DNA of 44,022 nt from contig DASRIC010000108.1 in assembly GCA_035650215.1 (NCBI GenBank), positions 1-44,022 on the forward strand, read 5' to 3'. How positions within the stretch are numbered: the stretch's first letter is position 1; each line of letters begins with the position of its first letter. The notes beneath the pieces were generated by a model. It ran no database searches. It was not told the origin of the DNA and saw only the letters and a list, made by a program, of their open reading frames with translations. Made by a program: the position numbers and the translations under genes. This DNA is from JACVRW01 sp035650215 (lineage in GTDB: Bacteria > Actinomycetota > Thermoleophilia > Solirubrobacterales > Thermoleophilaceae). Shown here piece by piece: positions 25,399-33,305 of this stretch.

Positions 25399-26430
25399 AT
25401 GACGCCCACCAAGACGCGCCTGCACCGCAGCGAGCTCTGCGTGCCCGGCAGCAACGTGCGGATGCTCGAGAAGGCGCCGGCTCTCGGCGCCGACGTGGTG
25501 ATGCTCGATCTCGAGGACGCCGTGGCTCCCGACGACAAGGAGCAGGCTCGCCTGAACGTGGTCGACGCCCTGCGCGAGCTCGACTGGGGCCAGAACTCGG
25601 TCTCCGTGCGCATCAACGGGCTCGATACACACTGGTGCTACCGCGACGTGGTCGACGTGGTGGAGCAGGCCGGCGAGCACGTCGACGCGGTCGTAATCCC
25701 GAAGGTGAGCGGCGCCGGTGACGTGCACCTGGTGGCCACGCTGCTGACCCAGATCGAGGCGGCGATGAATCTCGAGCGCACGATCGGCCTGGCGGTGCTG
25801 ATCGAGACGGCGATCGGCATGGTCAACGTCGACGAGATCGCCACCGCCTGCCCTGAGCGGATGGAGGCGATGATCTTCGGCGTTGCCGACTACGCCGCCT
25901 CGATCCAGAGTCACACGGCCTCGATCGGCGGCGTGGACCCGGCCTACGCGGTGCTCACCGATCCCGACGGCGGCGGGGCGTCGTCCGAGCGCGAGCGTCA
26001 CTGGGGCGACCAGTGGCACTACCCGCTCGCCCGGATCGCCGTGACCTGCCGGGCGCACGGCCTGCGGCCGATCGACGGCCCGTTCGGCGACTTCACGGAC
26101 CCAGAGGGCTACCTCGCCGCGGCGCGCCGCTCGGCGGTGCTCGGCTACGAGGGCAAGTGGGCCATCCATCCGGCGCAGATCGAGCTGGCGAACGAGGTCT
26201 ACACCCCGGCGCCGCGGCTGGTGGAGCGCACGCGCCGGATCGTCGAGGCGATGCGGCAGGCGGCCGCCGAGGGCAAGGGCGCTGTGTCGCTCGACGGCCG
26301 CCTGATCGACGCCGCGTCGATCCGGATGGCGGAGAACCTGCTGGCGAAGCTCGAGCAGATCGAGGCGCGCGACCCGGGTCGCACCGAGCCCGCGCGCCGG
26401 CCGGCGCTCGTTGCGGAGGCGGGCGGGTGA
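25399..26430 (+). CDS. HpcH/HpaI aldolase / CitE family, malyl-CoA lyase-like
   Basis: A 343-residue TIM-barrel lyase: RSELCVPGSNVRMLEKA, DVVMLDLEDAVAPDDKEQAR, VSVRINGLDTHWCYRDV, VIPKVSGAGDVHLVATLL, the Mg-binding VLIETAIGMVNVDEIA, and GYEGKWAIHPAQIELANEVY with the C-terminal lid. The family cleaves (3S)-malyl-CoA, beta-methylmalyl-CoA or citramalyl-CoA to glyoxylate or pyruvate plus an acyl-CoA. The length (about 340) and the neighbouring glyoxylate aminotransferase favour a malyl-CoA-type lyase, but specificity is not certain. ATG 25399 begins at the conserved TKTRLHRSEL; an upstream start at 25348 adds a non-conserved segment. The stop overlaps the next gene's GTG. Confidence 0.85.
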   Translation: MTPTKTRLHRSELCVPGSNVRMLEKAPALGADVVMLDLEDAVAPDDKEQARLNVVDALRELDWGQNSVSVRINGLDTHWCYRDVVDVVEQAGEHVDAVVIPKVSGAGDVHLVATLLTQIEAAMNLERTIGLAVLIETAIGMVNVDEIATACPERMEAMIFGVADYAASIQSHTASIGGVDPAYAVLTDPDGGGASSERERHWGDQWHYPLARIAVTCRAHGLRPIDGPFGDFTDPEGYLAAARRSAVLGYEGKWAIHPAQIELANEVYTPAPRLVERTRRIVEAMRQAAAEGKGAVSLDGRLIDAASIRMAENLLAKLEQIEARDPGRTEPARRPALVAEAGG

Positions 26431-26831
26431 GCGTGGCGGGCGCCGAGCGCCCGCCACTGCGGGTGCCGGCGTCGCTGCTCCAGGAGGCCTGCCGCCTGCT
26501 GCTGCCCGGCTACTCCGCGGCGCGGCGCGAGCCCGAGCGGCTCGCGCTGCTCACGAGGGCCTGCCTGGAGCGCTCCGAACCGGCGCGCCTGAACGGGCGC
26601 TCGCCGGCCGCGGTGGCGCGGCGCAGCGGCCTGTTCCGGCCCGGCTCCTCCACGCCGGAGGCCTCCTGCAAGCGCTCGCACCTGGAGCTGATTCGAACGT
26701 TCTCGGAGGGCGTGCCCGCGGGCGAGGCCGCCGGGGCGATGGCCACGCTCTACTCGAACGCGGCCTTCCGGCGCCACCTCGAGGCGCGCGGCCGGGCGCG
26801 AATGCTGTCGCTCGCGGCGGCCGCCGCGTAG
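26427..26831 (+). CDS. Unrecognised 134-aa protein coupled to the CitE-like gene
   Basis: GTG 26427 overlaps the lyase stop (GTGA). The product is basic and alpha-helical, without signal peptide or membrane segments: SLLQEACRLLLPGYSAARRE, LALLTRACLERSE, SPAAVARRSGLFRPGSSTPE, LELIRTFSEGVPAGEAAGAM and a C-terminal RHLEARGRARMLSLAAA. G/C-ending codons throughout and the tight overlap support a real gene. I recognise no family; a partner or regulator of the lyase is possible from position alone. Confidence 0.55.
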   Translation: MSVAGAERPPLRVPASLLQEACRLLLPGYSAARREPERLALLTRACLERSEPARLNGRSPAAVARRSGLFRPGSSTPEASCKRSHLELIRTFSEGVPAGEAAGAMATLYSNAAFRRHLEARGRARMLSLAAAAA

Positions 26832-26841
26832 GCGCACGACC

Positions 26842-27723
26842 TCAGGGAAGCTCTGGCAGCGCGCCGAGCCAGGCGCTGCGGGCGCCGTCCTCGTCCCAGA
26901 GCACTGGGAAGAACGACTCGTCGAGCGAGAGGTCGCCGCGGCGTCGGTAGCGCGAGTAGGTCAGGTCGACGTTCGTAGGGTGGAAGCGCGCCTCGACGGG
27001 GGTCATGTGGGTCACGAGCGCGCGCCGCTCGACGGTCGCCTCGTTCGGTCCCGAGCCGTGGAAGGTCCAGCCGTGGTGGAACGCGCAGCCGCCCGCCTTG
27101 ACCACGACGGGGACCCGCTCGGGCTCGACGCCCTCGGGCGCGGCTGCCGCCACCGGAGCGAGCCAGTCGTCGGGGGCGTGGAAGCTGCCGCGGTCGGGCG
27201 GCGTCTTCGGCCAGCGGTGCGAACCCCTCACGTGCTCGATCGTGCCGCCGGCGGCCTGGGTCTCGTCGAGCGCCACCCAGCACGTGATCATCTCGGGGGG
27301 CACGAGGTACTGCGCGTAGGAGGCGTCCTGGTGCATCCCGAGCGAGCGCGCCCCCGGCGGCTTCCACAGGCAGTTGTCCTGGACCATGCGCACGCCGCGG
27401 TACCCCATCAGCCGCGAGGCGATCCGGCCGGTCCGCTCGCTCAGCACCTGCGCGGCGATCAGATCGTCGGAGCGCCAGCCGTTGCAGAGCTGCCGGGTCA
27501 GGTCATCGGGATCGCGGCCCTGCTTCCAGTTCACCTCGTCGGGCGCGATGCCGGTCGCGTAGTCGCCGTCGAAGAGCGCCGCGAAGCGCTCCCGGAGCAC
27601 CTCGATCGTTCCGTCGGAGAGAAAGCCCTCCTCGATGATCAGGAATCCGTCCTCCTGGAAGCGCTCGACCTGCTCGTCGCTCACGTCCTCGAGGACGGCC
27701 TGGCTGGCAGCGGTCGCCGGCAT
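26842..27723 (-). CDS. Phytanoyl-CoA dioxygenase (PhyH) family Fe(II)/2-oxoglutarate oxygenase
   Basis: A 293-residue PhyH protein: VERFQEDGFLIIEEGFLSDG at the start, the iron ligands HxD in LGMHQDASYAQYL (His about 131), the mid-strand ITCWVALDETQAAGGTIEHVRGSHRWP, and the distal His in GCAFHHGWTFHGSGPNEAT (about 222). It hydroxylates an unknown small molecule using 2-oxoglutarate and O2. Hydroxylation of an N-methyl group, releasing formaldehyde, would fit the C1 context but is not shown. ATG 27723 has a full GGAGGAG (complement of 27731-27737). It is divergent from the FchA-like gene across 69 bases containing one candidate operator. Confidence 0.88.
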   Translation of the reverse strand: MPATAASQAVLEDVSDEQVERFQEDGFLIIEEGFLSDGTIEVLRERFAALFDGDYATGIAPDEVNWKQGRDPDDLTRQLCNGWRSDDLIAAQVLSERTGRIASRLMGYRGVRMVQDNCLWKPPGARSLGMHQDASYAQYLVPPEMITCWVALDETQAAGGTIEHVRGSHRWPKTPPDRGSFHAPDDWLAPVAAAAPEGVEPERVPVVVKAGGCAFHHGWTFHGSGPNEATVERRALVTHMTPVEARFHPTNVDLTYSRYRRRGDLSLDESFFPVLWDEDGARSAWLGALPELP

Positions 27724-27740
27724 CGTCAGTCTCCTCCGTT

Positions 27741-27756
27741 GAACGAATTCGTACAG
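27741..27756 (+). promoter_or_regulatory. Candidate operator, ACnAATnnGTA family (fchA/phyH)
   Basis: GAACGAATTCGTACAG with the perfect palindrome ACGAATTCGT (27743-27752). It lies 36 bases before the FchA-like start and 17 bases beyond the PhyH start, so it could control both. Confidence 0.6.
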
Positions 27757-27792
27757 GTGACGATACCGGACGCCCGGCTAGCATCGCGGCCC

Positions 27793-28362
27793 GTGGAGTC
27801 CCTGGCCCGACAGCCCTTCGAGACGTTGCTGGGCGGCGTGGCGGAGGCCGCCCCGGCGCCGGGCGGCGGCTCAGCCTGCGCCTGCGCCTGTGCGCTGGGC
27901 GCGGCCCTCGTCGAGATGGCGGCCGCGATCGAGCTGGGGCGGCCGGGCTCCGTCCTCGATGCCGGTCTGCCGGTCCGCCTGGGCGCCCTGCGCAAGCGCG
28001 CACTGGCGCTCGCTGAGGAGGAGCTGTCCTCCTACGCGCCTGTGCTCGAAGCGCGGCGCCTGCCCGAGGACGACCCGTCGCGGGCGAGCCGGTTGGCGGC
28101 CGCGCTCGAGGAGGCGAGCGCCTCTCCGCTCGCCATCGCCGAGAGCGCCGCCGAGGTGGCCGAGCTCGGCGCGGAGGTCACGCTCGTGGCCGCGCCGGCC
28201 GTGCGCGGGGATGCCGCGGCCGGCGTGACGATCGCCGAGGCGGCCACGGCCGCGGCGGCCCGGCTCGTGGAGATCAACGTCGGGAGCGCCGAGGCCGCCG
28301 AGCGCGCGCTGGGTGCGGCGCGGCGGGCGGCGGTGGCGCGGGCGCGCACGGCGAGCGGGTAG
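27793..28362 (+). CDS. fchA: FTCD-type cyclodeaminase / methenyl-THF cyclohydrolase (FchA-like)
   Basis: A 189-residue protein of the formiminotransferase-cyclodeaminase C-domain family: LARQPFETLLGGVAEAAPAPGGGSACACACALGAA... is the hallmark glycine-rich start, with ELGAEVTLVAAPAVRGDAAAGVTIAEAA and RLVEINVG later. Stand-alone members include FchA, the methenyl-tetrahydrofolate cyclohydrolase of methylotrophs, and short histidine-degradation cyclodeaminases. No histidine genes are near; a GcvT-domain protein and formate dehydrogenase are, so the cyclohydrolase role is favoured. Start GTG 27793 precedes the conserved domain by about ten residues. Convergent with the MoeA-type gene, 30 bases apart. 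Confidence 0.78.
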   Translation: MESLARQPFETLLGGVAEAAPAPGGGSACACACALGAALVEMAAAIELGRPGSVLDAGLPVRLGALRKRALALAEEELSSYAPVLEARRLPEDDPSRASRLAAALEEASASPLAIAESAAEVAELGAEVTLVAAPAVRGDAAAGVTIAEAATAAAARLVEINVGSAEAAERALGAARRAAVARARTASG

Positions 28363-28392
28363 GACGGCGCCGGGAGCCGGGCTCGCGCGGGA

Positions 28393-30324
28393 CTAGCGGA
28401 TCCGGGCGCCCATCTCGGTCGTGTCGTAGCCGCCGAGCGCGGTCACGCTCGCCGCGAACTCCTCCGAGGCGAGCAGCTCCCAAAGCGGGGCGAGCAGCGG
28501 GGCGTCGACGGAGGCCCGGTCGAGCACGAGGTCGTAGGGCTCCTTGGCCACCGGCACGAAGCCGAGCTCGAACGCGCGCGCCGCGGCCATCACCCCGAGC
28601 CCGCAGTCGGCGCGGCCGGCAGACACCGCCGCGGCAACGGCCAGGTGGGTGTGCTCCTCGCGCGCGTATCCCTCCACCGCGTCCGCCTCGATCCCGCGCC
28701 TGGCCAGCTCGTGGTCGAGCAGCACGCGCGTGCCGGCGCCGCGCTGTCGGTTCACGTAGCGCAGGCCCGGGCGTACGAGATCGTCGATTCCGGTCAGGCC
28801 GAGCGGGTTCCCGGGCGCCACGATCAGGCCCTGGTCGCGGTGTGTGAGCCTCACCACCGCCACGTCCCGGCCCGGCAGGAGCCGCTCGATCCAGGGCAGC
28901 GTGTACTCGCCGCTGTCCGGGTCGAGCAGGTGCGAGCCGGCGAGGTGGCAGAGGCCGTCGCGCAGTGCCGTGAGCCCGCCGAGCGACCCGACGTTCGACG
29001 ACGCCAGCGCGATCCGCGGGTCGCGCCGGCGCAGCTCCGAGGCGGCCAGGTCGAGCACCAGGTCGTGCGAGCCGGTGGCCACGATCGTGCGCTCGATCTC
29101 GCCCACGCCGCGCAGCAGCAGCACGTCGACCTCCTCGCCGGGGTGGTGTCCCTCGAGCGGCGCGGGCACCACCACCAGGCCGTCGGCGCGTACGAGCGAG
29201 GTGAGCACGCCGGCGCCGCGGGGCAGGGGCGTGGCCACGAGCCGCTCGCCCACGCGGCCGAGGCGCACCCGCACCCAGTCGTCGGTGCCCATCGTGGAGG
29301 CGAGCTTGCGGGCGAGCGACGCGCGGGTACGCGGGAGATCGGGCGGCGGCGCTCCCTCCAGCCGCGCGAGCAGCGGCGCGGCAAAGATGTGGAAGGTGAG
29401 CGCGGCCGAGACGGGATAGCCGGGCGCCCCCAGCACCGGGGTGCCGGGGGCCGAGTCGGCCACGGCGGCGCCCAGCACCACCGGGTGGCCCGGCTTGACC
29501 GCCACGCCGTGAACGGCGAGCACGCCCACCTCCTCGACCACCGCCGCTGTGTAGTCGTCGCGGCCGGCACTCGAGCCGGCGATCACGATCACGAGGTCGG
29601 CGCCGCCCGCTGCCGCGCGCACGGATTCCACGATCCGCTGCTGCTCGTCCGGCACCACCTTGTGGCGCACCACGTCGCAGCCGGCGGCCTCGGCCTGGGC
29701 GGCGAGCATGAGCGAGTTGGTGTCGGGGAGCTCGCCCGGGCCGAGCTCGGCTCCTACCGGCCGGATCTCGTCCCCGGTCGGGATCACCGCCACCACCGGG
29801 CGGCGGCGCACCGTGAGTCGGGCCGCCCCCGCGGCCCCCGCGGCCGCCACGTCTACCGGGCGCAGGCGGTGGCCGGCCGGCAGCAGCAGCTCGGCCGCGC
29901 TCACGTCCTCGCCGATCGAGCGGACGTGCTGGTACGGAACGGCGGCGGCGCGCAGCTCTACCTCACCGCCGTCGCGCTCGTGCACCTCCTCGCGCATCAC
30001 CACGGCGTCGCGGCCCTCCGGCATCGGATCGCCGGTGTCCACGATCTCGTAGTCGGACGAGTCGAGCTGCACGGGCGAGGTCTCGCTCGCCTGGCCGGTG
30101 TCCTCGGCCCGCACGGCGATCCCGTCCATCGCGGCGGCGTCGAACGGCGGCGAGGAGCGCGTGGCCCAGACGGGCTCGGCCGTGACCATGCCCACGGCCC
30201 GGTCGAGCGGCACCTCGATCACCTCGAGGCGTTCGGGGCAGCCGGCCGTGGCGCAGGCCTCCACCCAGGCCGCCAGCGCCTCGGCGGCCGGGATGTCGTG
30301 GATGAAGGGGGCTGGGAGCGCCAT
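28393..30324 (-). CDS. MoeA-type molybdopterin molybdotransferase with C-terminal binding-protein-like domain
   Basis: A 643-residue fusion. Residues 1 to about 410 are a MoeA/gephyrin protein (FDAAAMDGIAVRAEDT, VAVIPTGDEIRPVGAELGPGELPDTNS, VIVIAGSSAGRDDYTAAV, VLGAPGYPVSAALTFHIFA). Residues about 420-640 are a periplasmic-binding-protein-like domain of the molybdate-sensing type (VLDLAASELRRRDPRIALASSNVGSLGGLTALRDG, YVNRQRGAGTRVLLDHELARRG, ADCGLGVMAAARAFELGFVPV). The first domain inserts Mo or W into molybdopterin; the second may sense or deliver the oxyanion. Last gene of the operon; its ATG directly abuts the stop of the other MoeA. Two MoeA copies may separate Mo from W loading. Confidence 0.9.
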   Translation of the reverse strand: MALPAPFIHDIPAAEALAAWVEACATAGCPERLEVIEVPLDRAVGMVTAEPVWATRSSPPFDAAAMDGIAVRAEDTGQASETSPVQLDSSDYEIVDTGDPMPEGRDAVVMREEVHERDGGEVELRAAAVPYQHVRSIGEDVSAAELLLPAGHRLRPVDVAAAGAAGAARLTVRRRPVVAVIPTGDEIRPVGAELGPGELPDTNSLMLAAQAEAAGCDVVRHKVVPDEQQRIVESVRAAAGGADLVIVIAGSSAGRDDYTAAVVEEVGVLAVHGVAVKPGHPVVLGAAVADSAPGTPVLGAPGYPVSAALTFHIFAAPLLARLEGAPPPDLPRTRASLARKLASTMGTDDWVRVRLGRVGERLVATPLPRGAGVLTSLVRADGLVVVPAPLEGHHPGEEVDVLLLRGVGEIERTIVATGSHDLVLDLAASELRRRDPRIALASSNVGSLGGLTALRDGLCHLAGSHLLDPDSGEYTLPWIERLLPGRDVAVVRLTHRDQGLIVAPGNPLGLTGIDDLVRPGLRYVNRQRGAGTRVLLDHELARRGIEADAVEGYAREEHTHLAVAAAVSAGRADCGLGVMAAARAFELGFVPVAKEPYDLVLDRASVDAPLLAPLWELLASEEFAASVTALGGYDTTEMGARIR

Positions 30325-31560
30325 CTAGCGGTAGAGCCTGACCTCGACCTCGCTGCCGGCGGCGAGCCCGGTGGCCGCCTCGGGCACGACGAGGTAGCCG
30401 TCCGCGGCCGTGAGCACCGACAGAAGCGAGGAGCTGCCGAACAGCGGCACCGCCTCGTCGCCGTCGAGCTCGACCTGCACGATGTCGAGCCGCCCGGTCG
30501 ACGAGGGCAGGTCGCGCGCGAGCCGCGCCCGCACGGTCGGCTCGACCGGCGGCTCGCTCCAGCCGCCCACCGCGCGCACGATCGGCATCCCCACGAGCCG
30601 GAACACCACCAGCGCCGAGCGCGGGTTGCCCGGTAGCCCGATCACGGGCACGCCCTCGCACTCGGCCAGGATCGTGGGCTTGCCCGGGCGCAGCGCGAGC
30701 CCATGGCACCAGATGCCCGGCTCGCCGAGCGCGGCCACGGCCGCCGCGGTGGCGTCGCGCGCGCCCACCGACGAGCCCGCCGAGACCACCAGCACGTCGG
30801 CCCCCGCGAGTGCCGCCCGCAGGGTGCCCGTCAGCGCGTCGAGGTCGTCGGGCACGATGCCCGCGAACACGGGCACGCCGCCGGCCTCGTGCACGAGCGC
30901 GGAGAGCGCCGTGGCGGTGGCGTCGCGCACCTGCCCGGCGCCGAGGTCCGCCGTGGTGGCCGGCACGAGCTCGTCGCCGGTCGAGGCGATCGCCACGGTG
31001 GGCCGCGCGCAGGCCGGCAGGGTGGTCACGCCGGCGGCCGCCAGCATCCCGAGGTCGTGAGCCCGCAGCGGCCGGCCGGGTCGCGCCAGCACGGCCCCAG
31101 GAGCGGCGTCCTCGTCGGCACGCACCAGCCCCTCGCCGGGCGCGACCGGGCGCAGAACCTCGATCAGCTCCTCGCTCGCGGCATTCGTGTGCTCGACCTT
31201 GACCACGGCGTCCGCCCGCGGCGGGACCGGCGCCCCCGTGGCGATCGCCACCGCGCCGCCCGGGCGCAGCTCGACCTCTGGCTCCTGGCCCATCGCGGAC
31301 TCGCCGCTGAGCTCCAGGTAGGTGGGCATTCCCTCCGACGCCCCGTAGGTGTCGGCGGCGCGCACCGCGTAGCCGTCCACGGTGGCGCGGGCGAAGCCGG
31401 GCAGCGGCGCGCCTGCCTCGATCGCCTCGGCCGGCACCCGCCCGAGGCCCTGCTCGAGGGGGATCCGCTCCACGCCCGTGCGGCGCGCCGGGCGGAAGCC
31501 CTCGAGCGCCTCGGAGACCCTCCGCACGGCGAAGAACTCGCGCCCCTGGCGGGCGGCCAC
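30325..31560 (-). CDS. moeA: MoeA molybdopterin molybdotransferase
   Basis: A 411-residue stand-alone MoeA: LEQGLGRVPAEAIEAGAPLPGFARATVDGYAVRA, GGAVAIATGAPVPPRADAVVKVEH, VAIASTGDELVPA, VLVVSAGSSVGARDATAAAV, VIGLPGNPRSALVVFRLVG, and a C-terminal beta domain ending EVEVRLYR. It ligates molybdate or tungstate to adenylylated molybdopterin. GTG 31560 is five bases after the formate dehydrogenase beta stop. It sits between formate dehydrogenase and the second, fused MoeA, implying dedicated cofactor maturation for the FDH and AOR enzymes of the same operon. Confidence 0.92.
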   Translation of the reverse strand: MAARQGREFFAVRRVSEALEGFRPARRTGVERIPLEQGLGRVPAEAIEAGAPLPGFARATVDGYAVRAADTYGASEGMPTYLELSGESAMGQEPEVELRPGGAVAIATGAPVPPRADAVVKVEHTNAASEELIEVLRPVAPGEGLVRADEDAAPGAVLARPGRPLRAHDLGMLAAAGVTTLPACARPTVAIASTGDELVPATTADLGAGQVRDATATALSALVHEAGGVPVFAGIVPDDLDALTGTLRAALAGADVLVVSAGSSVGARDATAAAVAALGEPGIWCHGLALRPGKPTILAECEGVPVIGLPGNPRSALVVFRLVGMPIVRAVGGWSEPPVEPTVRARLARDLPSSTGRLDIVQVELDGDEAVPLFGSSSLLSVLTAADGYLVVPEAATGLAAGSEVEVRLYR

Positions 31561-31565
31561 GGCCC

Positions 31566-33305
31566 CTAGCTCCCGTCGCCGCCGGGGTCGCCGCCCTCCT
31601 CCTCGGGCGACGCCTCACCGCGCGGGTGGGTGCGCGCCTCGGTCCCGCCGCGCTTGAGGCCCACCACACTGATCACCGGCCCGAGCGCCACCTGGCCGAG
31701 GCCGCAGATCGAGGTGAGCCGCATCGTCTCCTCGAGCTGCACGATCCGCTCGTCCACGTCGTCCGGTCCGCCGCCCGACTCGAGCAGCTCGGTAAGGATC
31801 TCGTGCGCCTTGTGCGATCCCACCCGGCAGGGCACGCACTTGCCGCACGACTCGTTGCGGAAGAAGCGAAGGACGTTGGTGGCGGCCGCCAGCAGGTCGG
31901 TGCCCTCGGCGATGACCGTAAGCGCGCCTGAGCCGAGCATCGAGCCCGCCTCGGCCAGCGAGTCGAAGTCGAGCGGCACGTCGAGGCCGTCCGGGCCGAG
32001 GAAGTTCGAGGAGGCGCCGCCCGGCTGGATGGCGGCGAGCTCCCCGCCGTCGCGCACGCCGCCGGCGCGCTCGAGCAGCTCGCGGCCTGTCGTGCCCATC
32101 GGAACGCAGTACACGCCCGGGCGCTCCACGTGCCCCGACACGGCGAAGAACTTGAGCCCCGTGGAGCCGTTCGCTCCCTGCGCCTTCCACCAGTCGGCGC
32201 CGCGCTCGAGGATCACGGGCACGTGGGCGAAGGTCTCCACGGAGTTCATCAGGGTGGGCTTCCCCCAGAGCCCGTACACGCCCGGGAAGGGCGGCTTGTT
32301 GCGCGGCTCGCCGCGGTGACCCTCCATGCACTCGAGCAGCGCGGACTCCTCGCCGAGGATGTAGCCGCCCGGCGAGGTGAAGATCTCGAGCGAGATGCGG
32401 CGGCCGCTGCCGCCCGCGTCCTCGCCCACGAGGCCCTCGGTGCGCAGCGCCTCGATCTCCTCGCGCAGCACCTCCTCCTCGGGGCCGTACTCGTGCCGGA
32501 TGAACACCCAGCCCTCCTCGGCGCCGGTCACGACCATCCCGAGCAGAAGCCCCTCGAGCACCAGGTGAGGCTGCTCGGCCATGATCTGGCGGTCCTTGAA
32601 AGTGCCCGGCTCGGACTCGTCGGCGTTGCAGATCGCGTATTTCGGGGTGGCCTCCTGGCCCGCCACGAGCTCCCACTTCTTCCCCGTCGGGAAGCCCGCT
32701 CCGCCCATGCCGCGCAGGCCGGAGTCACTGAGCGCGGCCACGATCTCGCCCGGGTCGAGCGCGCCGCGGAGCAGGGCGCGCAGCAGCCGGTAGCGCTCCT
32801 CGCCCGGGGCGTAGGGGTCGTTCGGCCAGGGCTCGTCGCGCGTCCGGACCGCCGCCCGGCCGCTTCCCTCGCCGGCGCGCGCGGCCGCCACCAGCTCGTC
32901 CGCCTCGGCGGCCTTCGCGGGGCGCTCGTCGACTGCCACCGCCGGAGCGTCGTCGCAGCGCCCGAGGCAGGACACCTCGACCAGCTCCACCTCCACGTCG
33001 TCGCCGTACCGGGCGCGCAGCTCGGCGATGCGCTCCTCCGAGCCCGACAGCCAGCAGGACAGGTCGCCGCACACGTGCAGCGCCACCGAGCGCGGCGGAT
33101 CGGTGCGGTAGTGGGGGTAAAACGAGATCAGGCCCTCGATCTCATACAGCGGGCGGCGCACCTCGCGCGAGAGCTGCACGAGCTCCTCCCGCGGCAGCCA
33201 GCCGTTTCGGCGCTGGATGGCGTTGAGGGCGGGGATCAGGCTGGGCCCGGGAAACTTGCCGGCCCGGGCCTCCACTCCGGGAACGGTGCTTGGTGTCGCC
33301 GCCAT
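31566..33305 (-). CDS. fdhB: Formate dehydrogenase beta subunit, NuoE-NuoF fusion (NAD-reducing)
   Basis: A 579-residue fusion. Residues 1 to about 155 are NuoE-like with a 2Fe-2S site (HVCGDLSCW and SCLGRCDDAP). Residues about 160-560 are NuoF-like: GLRGMGGAGFPTGKKWELV (FMN/NADH site), YAICNADESEPGTFKDR, GAYILGEES-type SPGGYILGEESALLECMEG, and a 4Fe-4S ligand set ESCGKCVPCRVG with SICGLGQ. It passes electrons from the catalytic subunit to NAD+. An acidic Gly/Glu tail follows the Fe-S domain. ATG 33305 overlaps the alpha stop (ATGA). The NuoE and NuoF parts are separate genes in the FdsABG type; here they are fused. Confidence 0.93.
   Translation of the reverse strand: MAATPSTVPGVEARAGKFPGPSLIPALNAIQRRNGWLPREELVQLSREVRRPLYEIEGLISFYPHYRTDPPRSVALHVCGDLSCWLSGSEERIAELRARYGDDVEVELVEVSCLGRCDDAPAVAVDERPAKAAEADELVAAARAGEGSGRAAVRTRDEPWPNDPYAPGEERYRLLRALLRGALDPGEIVAALSDSGLRGMGGAGFPTGKKWELVAGQEATPKYAICNADESEPGTFKDRQIMAEQPHLVLEGLLLGMVVTGAEEGWVFIRHEYGPEEEVLREEIEALRTEGLVGEDAGGSGRRISLEIFTSPGGYILGEESALLECMEGHRGEPRNKPPFPGVYGLWGKPTLMNSVETFAHVPVILERGADWWKAQGANGSTGLKFFAVSGHVERPGVYCVPMGTTGRELLERAGGVRDGGELAAIQPGGASSNFLGPDGLDVPLDFDSLAEAGSMLGSGALTVIAEGTDLLAAATNVLRFFRNESCGKCVPCRVGSHKAHEILTELLESGGGPDDVDERIVQLEETMRLTSICGLGQVALGPVISVVGLKRGGTEARTHPRGEASPEEEGGDPGGDGS

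Noticed and set aside
28645..30636. 663-codon plus-strand open frame across the MoeA genes
   Set aside because: It is antisense to two clear MoeA-family genes, is Arg/His/Gly-rich and has no family features; such frames are expected in very GC-rich DNA.
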